DNA from: Streptomyces sp. f51
GTDB taxonomy: Bacteria; Actinomycetota; Actinomycetes; Streptomycetales; Streptomycetaceae
Direction: 5' to 3'
Assembly: GCF_037940415.1 (NCBI RefSeq)
Contig: NZ_CP149798.1
Coordinates: 6,605,001 to 6,669,000, forward strand
DNA: 64,000 bases
Shown here: piece after piece, positions 58,421-64,000 of the stretch
Position numbering within the stretch: position 1 is the first letter of the stretch
How the letters are laid out: each line of letters opens with the position of its first letter
The notes under the pieces: generated by a model
What the model saw: only the letters and a program-made list of their open reading frames with translations
The model's database searches: none
Told to the model about the DNA's origin: nothing
Position numbers and translations under genes: made by a program

Positions 58421-59239
58421 TCAGGCGGGCCCCCGCGCGTCGGGGGCCGCTCGCCGCAGCCGTTGCTGGACGGCGTGGTCGGGGGCGCCCGGCAGGGCCG
58501 CCCTCACCCGCGTCCCGCCGTCGACCAGCAGGTCGGCGCCGGTGATCCAGCAGGCCGCGTCGGAGACCAGCCAGGCCACGGCGCGGGCGACGTCCTCGGG
58601 CCGTCCGATCCGGCCGAGCGGGAGCGAGGCGCCCAGTTCCTCCTCGGAGTCCTCCCACACGAAGCGGGCCATCTCGGTGCGGACGAGGCCGGGGGAGACC
58701 GAGTTGACCCGCACCCTCGGGGCCAGCTCACCGGCCAGCTGCCGGGTCAGATGGAGCAGGGCGGCCTTGCTGGTGCCGTACGCGCCGACATGGGGCCCGA
58801 CGTGCTCGGCGCCCTCCGTGCACACGTTGACCACGGCCCCGCCGTGCTCGCCCATCCAGGCCCGCCAGGCGCACTGCACCAGGCGCAGCGGCGCCTCGAC
58901 GTTCACCGCGAACGCCTCGCGCCAGCGCTCCGGGTCGGCGTCCATGAGCGGGCCGTAGGGCTGGTTGGTCGCCGCGTTGTTGACCACGATGTCCAGCCGC
59001 CCGAACGTGCTCAGCGCCAGCCCGGTCAGCTCCGACAGGTGCGTCGCGTCGGCGACGGAGCCCGCGAGACCGACGCCGCCGACCTGTTCGGCGGCGCGCC
59101 GCACCGCGTCCGGGTCCCGCGCGCTCACGCACACCCCTGCCCCCGCTCCGGCGAGCGCCTCGGCGACGGCGAGACCGATTCCGCGCGAGGCGCCGGTGAC
59201 GAGGGCGGCCCGGCCCTGGAGACCGTACGGCGGTGTCAT
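58421..59239 (-). CDS. SDR-family oxidoreductase (FabG-like)
   Basis: This 272-residue classical SDR has TGASRGIGLAVAEALAG (NAD(P) binding), NNAATNQP, the catalytic Tyr/Lys in YGTSKAALLHL, and the ending DVARAVAWLVSDAACWITGADLLVDGG. The C-terminal 25 residues beyond the usual end are basic and unconserved. Likely substrates are hydroxyacyl-CoA, steroid or alcohol; context does not narrow it. A few FabG-like proteins of this subgroup are annotated as 3-oxoacyl-ACP reductases by default. Confidence 0.88.
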   Translation of the reverse strand: MTPPYGLQGRAALVTGASRGIGLAVAEALAGAGAGVCVSARDPDAVRRAAEQVGGVGLAGSVADATHLSELTGLALSTFGRLDIVVNNAATNQPYGPLMDADPERWREAFAVNVEAPLRLVQCAWRAWMGEHGGAVVNVCTEGAEHVGPHVGAYGTSKAALLHLTRQLAGELAPRVRVNSVSPGLVRTEMARFVWEDSEEELGASLPLGRIGRPEDVARAVAWLVSDAACWITGADLLVDGGTRVRAALPGAPDHAVQQRLRRAAPDARGPA

Positions 59240-59305
59240 CCGCGTACCGTCTCATGACGGACCGTCAGCCGACAGGCCTCGGCGCCCACCGCTCCCGCCC
59301 GGGCC

Positions 59306-59360
59306 CCGAGGCGGAGCCGTCAGTCCGAGGCACTGAGGCGGAGCCGTCAGTCCGAGGCCC
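59306..59360. repeat. two tandem 27-bp units spanning a stop codon
   Basis: Units 59306-59332 and 59333-59359 share GAGGCGGAGCCGTCAGTCC and GAGGC; a third begins at 59360. The stop codon of the HD-domain gene (TCA at 59347-59349 on this strand) lies in the second unit and is repeated in phase in the first. Confidence 0.82.
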
Positions 59361-59934
59361 CGAGGCGCGCGGAACGTCGCGCCACCAGTTCCAGCAGGGT
59401 GCGCCAGTCCTCGATGTCCCCGGCGTACAGTCCGGGGACCCTCCCGGCGTCGTCCGCCTGCCGCAGGATCACCGCGTCCTCCGCCAGCGGGTCGTTCTCG
59501 AACGCCGCCGCCTCGTGCGGGGTCATCGGACCGCCCGCCGCGGACGGGTCCAGAGGGGACGGCCCGTGGCCCGGCGAGGTGGCCGCCAGATAGCGCTCCG
59601 CCGTGACGTGCAGGCGTACGAGACCGGAGACCCGCTCGCCGAGGAGCGGCCGCACCGCGTCGGCGGCGTGCCCGGCGTGCCCGGCGTCGTCACCCGGCCT
59701 GAGCAGATGCCCGAGGTCGTGCACCAGGCCCGCGACCTGGAGCTCCTTGTCGCTGGGATGGCCCCGGCGCAGCAGCGCGGCGGTCTGGAGGGCGTGGTCG
59801 TGCAGATCGACCGGGCCGCCCGCGGGTTTTCCCCCGATCGGGCGAATCCGGGAGCGGGTGAGCTCCGGGGTGTCCCGGACGCCCCGGCAGGCGTGCAGCA
59901 GATCCATCAGCTCCCCGACGCTGCGCAGCTCCAT
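59347..59934 (-). CDS. HD-domain phosphohydrolase or oxygenase-like protein
   Basis: This 195-residue protein has a metal-binding HD pattern: DLHDHALQTAALLRRG (His), VAGLVHDLGHLLRPGDDAGH (HD) and VSGLVRLHVTAERYLAA (His), with a distal Asp in ILRQADDAGRVPG. The spacing resembles the small mixed-valent diiron group of PhnZ and myo-inositol oxygenase relatives as well as ordinary HD phosphohydrolases, so the reaction is open. ATG 59934 gives MELRSVGELMDLL; the frame extends upstream without conserved sequence. The 3' end lies in a 27-bp repeat. Confidence 0.78.
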   Translation of the reverse strand: MELRSVGELMDLLHACRGVRDTPELTRSRIRPIGGKPAGGPVDLHDHALQTAALLRRGHPSDKELQVAGLVHDLGHLLRPGDDAGHAGHAADAVRPLLGERVSGLVRLHVTAERYLAATSPGHGPSPLDPSAAGGPMTPHEAAAFENDPLAEDAVILRQADDAGRVPGLYAGDIEDWRTLLELVARRSARLGASD

Positions 59935-60462
59935 GCGCCAGTCCTCCCGCGAGAAAAGCCGTTGCCGTGCGACAGCAGAGCATGGACTCCTTGCGAACCG
60001 GCCAACGGGACCTGAACTGCGTGGCGGCTTCGGAGCCGGACGCACCGACGGCCGTCGGCCGATGGTGACCCAGTCCTGCCCGTGACCGGTCACGACGCCC
60101 CCGCCCAGGGGCGATATTGAGCCGAATGGGTGGTCGTGAAGGGGGCATCATGTTTCAAATCGCCGCAGATCGTGGCCTGATGGGTCCTGGATGACGTGTG
60201 ACAGTAACCTCACGTTTTCAGCCCCATAGAGCAGGGGGCCGCTCATTTGGTTAGGCTGTAGCCCGACGGACAGACTTACTGGGGTCCACCCACACCCACG
60301 GTCCGTCCCGGGACAAGCCCATCACCACGGCCTGCTCTCACCCGAGTTACCGGCGCCACCGCGTCCTTAACTGCTTCGACTCAGACCCGAGCGGGCGTCA
60401 GGCGGCCCGAGAGCACCGGGCCCTAACGTCCCGAGGGTGACCCGACACATAAGGAGTGCGCG
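59935..60462. other. 528-bp intergenic region upstream of the small conserved gene
   Basis: No gene is seen. It has a dyad ACGTG ... CACGT spanning about 60195-60218 and a possible -10 (TAGGCT, near 60251), which would give a 5' UTR of about 200 nt for the gene at 60463. Such a long leader may be regulatory, but I see no known RNA motif in it. Confidence 0.4.
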
Positions 60463-60636
60463 GTGACACCAGAGAAGACGAATCGCGATCACGGCCCCAA
60501 GGAACGCTTGGAGCGCCGGGGTGGGTCCGACACCAAACTCGGAAGCCTGGACGTGTGGGCCAGGTCCGCCCCCATCCGCCTCGCGGGCTACGAGGACGAC
60601 CTCGCCGAGCCCCACATCCTGCCCAGCGTCGACTGA
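60463..60636 (+). CDS. short conserved-looking hydrophilic protein
   Basis: This 57-residue protein begins VTPEKTNRDHGPKERLERRG. Its second half reads LGSLDVWARSAPIRLAGYED and ends HILPSVD. It is highly charged, with no Cys, signal or membrane segment. GTG 60463 has AAGGAG six bases upstream, and a strong hairpin follows the gene, so it is a well-defined transcription unit although short. From memory, similar short proteins are widespread in Streptomyces without known function. Confidence 0.72.
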   Translation: MTPEKTNRDHGPKERLERRGGSDTKLGSLDVWARSAPIRLAGYEDDLAEPHILPSVD

Positions 60637-60721
60637 CCGACGCCGGGAGCCGGCGGAACCGAGGACGGCACGCGCGTGCCGGACCCGGATTCCGCCGGAC
60701 CACGTGCTCAAGCCGAGCGGA

Positions 60722-60752
60722 GAAGCCGCGGCCGACGACCGGCCGCGGCTTC
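60722..60752. terminator. 12-bp hairpin after the short gene
   Basis: Arms 60722-60733 and 60741-60752 (GAAGCCGCGGCC) are perfect complements with a 7-nt loop. It lies between the short gene and the convergent amidase. Confidence 0.82.
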
Positions 60753-60794
60753 GGCGTGTGCGGGCGCCCTATCGCCCGGAGGACGCGGTCCCGG

Positions 60795-62135
60795 TCAGTC
60801 GAGCGGAGCCGTGCGCCGCCACGGGTGGAGCACTTCCAGCTGCCCCGCCACGTCGAGGAGGGCCGCCTCGGAGCCGGGCAGGCCGACGAGCTGCACGGCG
60901 CAGGGTGCGCCGCCCGGCAGCCGCCCGAACGGAACAGACATCGCGGGCCAGCCGGTGAGGTTCCACGGCGGGGTCATCGGGGAGTAGTTGGTGTTGGCCA
61001 GCACATTGCGCAGCCAGCCGCGCCTGTGCCAGTCGACGGAGGCGGGACTGCGCCGGGCCAGCGCCGGTGTGAGCAGCACGTCGTGCTCGGCGAAGAAGGC
61101 CGCCAGCCGTCCGCGCAGCTGCTCGCGGCGCTCCCCCTTGCGCACGCCGGGGACGAAGCGGCGCCCGATCGCCGCGTGCACACGGGTGCGCCGGGCCAGC
61201 CGTCGCGGGTCGAGATCCTCGGCGTCGACCGCCGTGCCCGCCGTCCAGTGAGCGAGCGAGGTCGTGCTCAGCCAGAGCGGGTACGGCGGGTTCGCGGTCC
61301 GCACCCGGTGGCCCGCCTCGGCCAGCAGGGCGGCGGCCTGCCGGGCCGCGTCCGTATACGGTCGCGTGACGCGGATTCCGGCCAGCGGACTGCGTACCGA
61401 GACGGCGATCCTGAGGGTGGCGGGCTCCGCGGGAGGGGCCGGCTCGATGTCCGCGAGCAGGGCGTACAGCAGCCGGGCGTCCTCGACCGTCGTGGCCAGC
61501 GGGCCGTTCTCCGACATGCCGAACCAGTCGCCGTGACCGATCCCGGCGGGGATCACCCCGTGGCCGGGCTTCAGCGTGACCAGACCGCAGTTGGCGGCCG
61601 GGATGCGCAGCGAGCCCATGCCGTCGTTGCCGAGCGCCACCGGCACCATCGCGGCGGCGACCGCCGCCGCGCTGCCGCCCGAGGAGCCGCCCGCGGTGCG
61701 GGACAGGTCCCAGGGGTTGCGGGCGCTGCCGTACACGCCCTCCGTGGTGCCGAAGACACAGAGCTCGGGCACGTTCGTCAGGCCGACCACGACGGCGCCC
61801 GCCGCGCGCAGCCGCGCCACGGTGACGTGGTCCTCGGCGGCGGGGGTGTCGGCGGTCGCGGCGGACCCGTTGCGGGTCGACTCGCCGCGTACGGCGAGGT
61901 TGTCCTTCACCGCCACCGGCACACCCGCGAGGGGAAGGTGGTCGAGGTCCCGGCCGGCCAGTTCGTCGGCCTCCGCGAGGGCGGCCCGGGCGCGGACCGT
62001 GCGGAACGCTCCGACGCGGCCGTCGAGGTGTTCGATCCGCGCGAGGTGTTCGGCCACCACCTCGCGGGGGGTGACCTTCTTCTCGCGTACGGCTGCGGCG
62101 ATCTCGGTGGCGGTCCGGCCGGCCCAGGTGGTCAC
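60795..62135 (-). CDS. amidase signature family enzyme
   Basis: This 446-residue amidase has the Ser-cisSer-Lys triad: Lys in GVPVAVKDNL, Ser residues in SRTAGGSSGGSAAAVAAAMV and the following GNDGMGSLRIPAANCG, where the usual GTDGGGSIR is slightly altered (GNDGMG). The substrate may be an aliphatic or aromatic amide; it is not a GatA, since gatB and gatC are absent. GTG 62135 gives VTTWAGRTATEIAA, the usual start region. Monocistronic. Confidence 0.9.
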   Translation of the reverse strand: MTTWAGRTATEIAAAVREKKVTPREVVAEHLARIEHLDGRVGAFRTVRARAALAEADELAGRDLDHLPLAGVPVAVKDNLAVRGESTRNGSAATADTPAAEDHVTVARLRAAGAVVVGLTNVPELCVFGTTEGVYGSARNPWDLSRTAGGSSGGSAAAVAAAMVPVALGNDGMGSLRIPAANCGLVTLKPGHGVIPAGIGHGDWFGMSENGPLATTVEDARLLYALLADIEPAPPAEPATLRIAVSVRSPLAGIRVTRPYTDAARQAAALLAEAGHRVRTANPPYPLWLSTTSLAHWTAGTAVDAEDLDPRRLARRTRVHAAIGRRFVPGVRKGERREQLRGRLAAFFAEHDVLLTPALARRSPASVDWHRRGWLRNVLANTNYSPMTPPWNLTGWPAMSVPFGRLPGGAPCAVQLVGLPGSEAALLDVAGQLEVLHPWRRTAPLD

Positions 62136-62353
62136 GGGCGCTCCTCACTCGTGTCGTACTGGCGAGTAGTTACGGGGAGCACTCTGCCCGCAGCCGGGGC
62201 ACCACGTCGAGGGTCCACGACCCGGGACCTTCGGCCGGCACGTGTCCGGGGCGCGCGGACCTGGACCGGCCCGTGTCCGACGCTGTACGCGGGCCGCGGG
62301 GGAGAGAGATCCTCGGGACCGACGCCGACGCCATGATCCGAAGGAGACTCCGT

Positions 62354-63406
62354 ATGACCGACGAGCGGGAACGCGAGGGACGTGAGGTGCCGGCGACCGG
62401 GGACGCTTCCGGGACCGGCGGTCCGGTGAACCGCCTCGGAGCCCGGGGCATCCCCGTCAGCGCGCTGTCCTTCGGCGCCGCCGGGATCGGGAACCTGTAC
62501 GCCGAGGTCACCGACGAGCAGGCGTACGAGGCGGTCACCGCCGCCTGGGCGAGCGGCGTCCGCTACTTCGACACCGCCCCGCACTACGGCCTCGGCCTGT
62601 CCGAACGGCGCCTGGGCGCGGCCCTGCGCGACCTGCCCCGCGAGCGGTACACCGTGTCGACCAAGGTGGGCCGCCTCCTGGAACCCGTGGACACGGGCGG
62701 GGACGACCTGGCCGACGGCTTCGCCGTGCCCGCAACACACCGCCGCGTCTGGGACTTCAGCGCCGACGGCGTACGGCGCAGCCTGGACGCCAGCCTGGAG
62801 CGGCTCGGCCTCGACCGGGTGGACGTCGTCTACCTCCACGACCCCGACGACCACGCCGAACAGGCGTTCCGCGAGGGCTTTCCGGCACTGGCGGAGCTGC
62901 GCTCGCAGGGAGTGGTCGGCGCGATCGGCGTGGGCATGAACCAGGCACCGATGCTGACCAGGTTCGTCCGCGAGACCGATGTCGACGTGGTGCTGTGCGC
63001 GGGCCGCTACACCCTCCTGGACCACGGCGCTCTGACCGAACTGCTGCCCGCCGCCCGGGAGCGGGGTGTCCCGGTCGTCATCGGCGGCGCCTTCAACTCC
63101 GGCCTGCTGGCCGACCCGAGGCCCGGGGCGACGTACGACTACGCCGTCGCGCCGGACGGGCTGCTGGAGCGTGCCCTGCGGCTCAAGGAGATCGCGGGAC
63201 GCCACGGCACCACCCTGCGCGCCGCCGCCCTGGCCTTCCCCGCCGCCCATCCGGCCGTCGTCAGCGTGCTGGCCGGGGCCCGCTCGGCGGCCGAAGTCCG
63301 CGACTGCGCCGAGCGGTTCGCGGAGCCGGTCCCCCCGGACCTCTGGCGGGAACTGCGAGCCGAGGGCCTGCTCCCCGCCACCGCGCCCGTCCCGCAGCGG
63401 CGGTGA
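62354..63406 (+). CDS. aldo/keto reductase (L-fucose/D-threo-aldose dehydrogenase-like)
   Basis: This 350-residue TIM-barrel oxidoreductase has LSFGAAGIGNL, the catalytic region FDTAPHYGLGLSERRLG (Asp and Tyr), the catalytic Lys in TVSTKVGRLLEP, and VDVVYLHDPDDH (His). The HDPDDH pattern and NSGLLADPRPGATYDY segment resemble the aldose-dehydrogenase group that oxidises L-fucose or D-arabinose. ATG 62354 has AAGGAG seven bases upstream. The 28-residue charged N-terminus before the barrel is unusual but in frame with the best start. Confidence 0.9.
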   Translation: MTDEREREGREVPATGDASGTGGPVNRLGARGIPVSALSFGAAGIGNLYAEVTDEQAYEAVTAAWASGVRYFDTAPHYGLGLSERRLGAALRDLPRERYTVSTKVGRLLEPVDTGGDDLADGFAVPATHRRVWDFSADGVRRSLDASLERLGLDRVDVVYLHDPDDHAEQAFREGFPALAELRSQGVVGAIGVGMNQAPMLTRFVRETDVDVVLCAGRYTLLDHGALTELLPAARERGVPVVIGGAFNSGLLADPRPGATYDYAVAPDGLLERALRLKEIAGRHGTTLRAAALAFPAAHPAVVSVLAGARSAAEVRDCAERFAEPVPPDLWRELRAEGLLPATAPVPQRR

Positions 63407-63457
63407 GAGCCGCCCGCCCGGGCCCGGCACCTCTCTCCGTCCCCGTGGCGCGTGCCG

Positions 63458-64000
63458 CTACCGGTGCTGAACCCGCTGCCCGGCCGGGCCCTCCAGACGG
63501 GTCGGCGGAAGGAAGTCGCGCACAGGGGTCCGGTGCCAGCACGCGCCCGTCTCGCGCAGCTCACGCCAGGTCGTGTACCGGTAGCGGAAGAGACGGACGC
63601 GGATGTAGCGGGGCGGTGAGTCGGCGGGGAACGGACAGCGGCGCAGCAGCCGCAGCGTGTCACGGTCGTTCTCCAGGAGCCGCTCCACGAACCCGGAGAA
63701 CCAGGTGCCGGCGTATCCGGGAGACAGCGCCACGAACCACATCAGCCAGTCGAGCCGCAGATGGTACGGCGCGAACTGGCGCGGCCAGCGCCGTGGATCG
63801 CCCGGCTTGCCCCGGAACTCGTACTCCCGCCAGTCGGCGTCCTCGCGCGGCACCTCGTCCGCCGTGCCCTCGACGACCACCTCGTGCCGCACCCTGCTGA
63901 CGCTGCCGAACGCCCCGTAGGTGTTGACCAGATGGAGCGGGTCGAAGGAGCGGTTCATGATCTGCCGCCGGGAGACCAGATTGCGCGCCGGACGGTAGCC
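63458..64000 (-). CDS. lipase maturation factor-family protein (5' end outside window)
   Basis: The frame is open to the window edge (GYRPARNLVSRRQIMNRSFD), so this is the C-terminal 180 residues of a longer protein, and the ATG at 63958 is internal. LHLVNTYGAFGSVSRVRHEV and the FAPYHLRLDWLMWFVALSPG segment, followed by FVERLLENDRDTLRLL and FPPRYIRVRLFRY-like sequence, match the conserved C-terminal region of LMF1-like membrane proteins. Bacterial members have an N-terminal multi-pass membrane part, here missing. Function in bacteria is unproven. Confidence 0.82.
   Translation of the reverse strand, partial: GYRPARNLVSRRQIMNRSFDPLHLVNTYGAFGSVSRVRHEVVVEGTADEVPREDADWREYEFRGKPGDPRRWPRQFAPYHLRLDWLMWFVALSPGYAGTWFSGFVERLLENDRDTLRLLRRCPFPADSPPRYIRVRLFRYRYTTWRELRETGACWHRTPVRDFLPPTRLEGPAGQRVQHR

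Noticed and set aside
1..64000. CRISPR arrays, tRNA and rRNA genes, phage attachment sites
   Set aside because: The tandem repeats seen are contiguous (no spacers), and I recognised no cloverleaf, rRNA segment, integrase or att duplication anywhere in the window.

Overview
The window is high-GC actinobacterial DNA and almost certainly comes from a Streptomyces chromosome. The evidence is very strong third-position G/C bias, frequent GTG and TTG starts, four-base ATGA/GTGA stop-start overlaps, and a gene set typical of that genus: a glgA/glgC pair, an Rpf-LysM-M23 wall hydrolase, a GH92 mannosidase, WS/DGAT, and two natural-product loci. It looks like accessory or arm-like DNA with housekeeping islands.

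Layout. 1-8.4 kb holds the 3' end of an ABC exporter, a Tat-exported GH78 alpha-L-rhamnosidase behind a LacI-type operator, and a beta-glucoside-type PTS permease. The PTS leader carries a BglG/LicT-type RNA antiterminator target and an intrinsic terminator, and the cognate antiterminator gene follows. 8.5-9.3 kb holds a CDI-type immunity gene next to an eroded polymorphic-toxin tip. 9.5-21.4 kb is, by my reading, a class V (lexapeptide/cacaoidin-like) lanthipeptide locus. Its first operon encodes an ABC pair, an F420-type LLM oxidoreductase, a LanD flavoprotein and a degenerate phosphotransferase-fold protein. An M16 peptidase pair runs divergently from a LanK kinase-like/LanY HopA1-like pair. 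Two separately terminated precursor genes share one leader, with cores of the form SSxxC ... TxxWGC. IS3 OrfA-like pieces lie inside the locus, and a regulator/membrane pair and an ABC exporter lie on its right edge (to 25 kb).

25.2-41.0 kb is a six-gene, translationally coupled operon on the minus strand. It has two large iterative PKS/PUFA-synthase-like (hglE-type) proteins, an ACP, an alpha/beta hydrolase, a glycosyltransferase and a methyltransferase, which together suggest a glycosylated polyketide lipid. 41.9-50 kb carries panD, a small GNAT, a racemase-like protein, gnd, a tri-modular Rpf/LysM/M23 protein, a DMT permease and an FhuF-like Fe-S protein. A 233-nt stretch with no adenine follows.

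50-64 kb carries GlgA(GlgM)-type and GlgC enzymes, a secreted GH92 alpha-mannosidase preceded by two identical operator-like 12-mers, WS/DGAT, a zinc-ribbon SDR-like protein, an SDR, an HD-domain protein, a short conserved protein, an amidase, an aldo/keto reductase, and the C-terminal part of a lipase-maturation-factor protein cut by the window edge.

I saw no tRNA, rRNA or CRISPR array. All family assignments are from reading motifs, without database searches.
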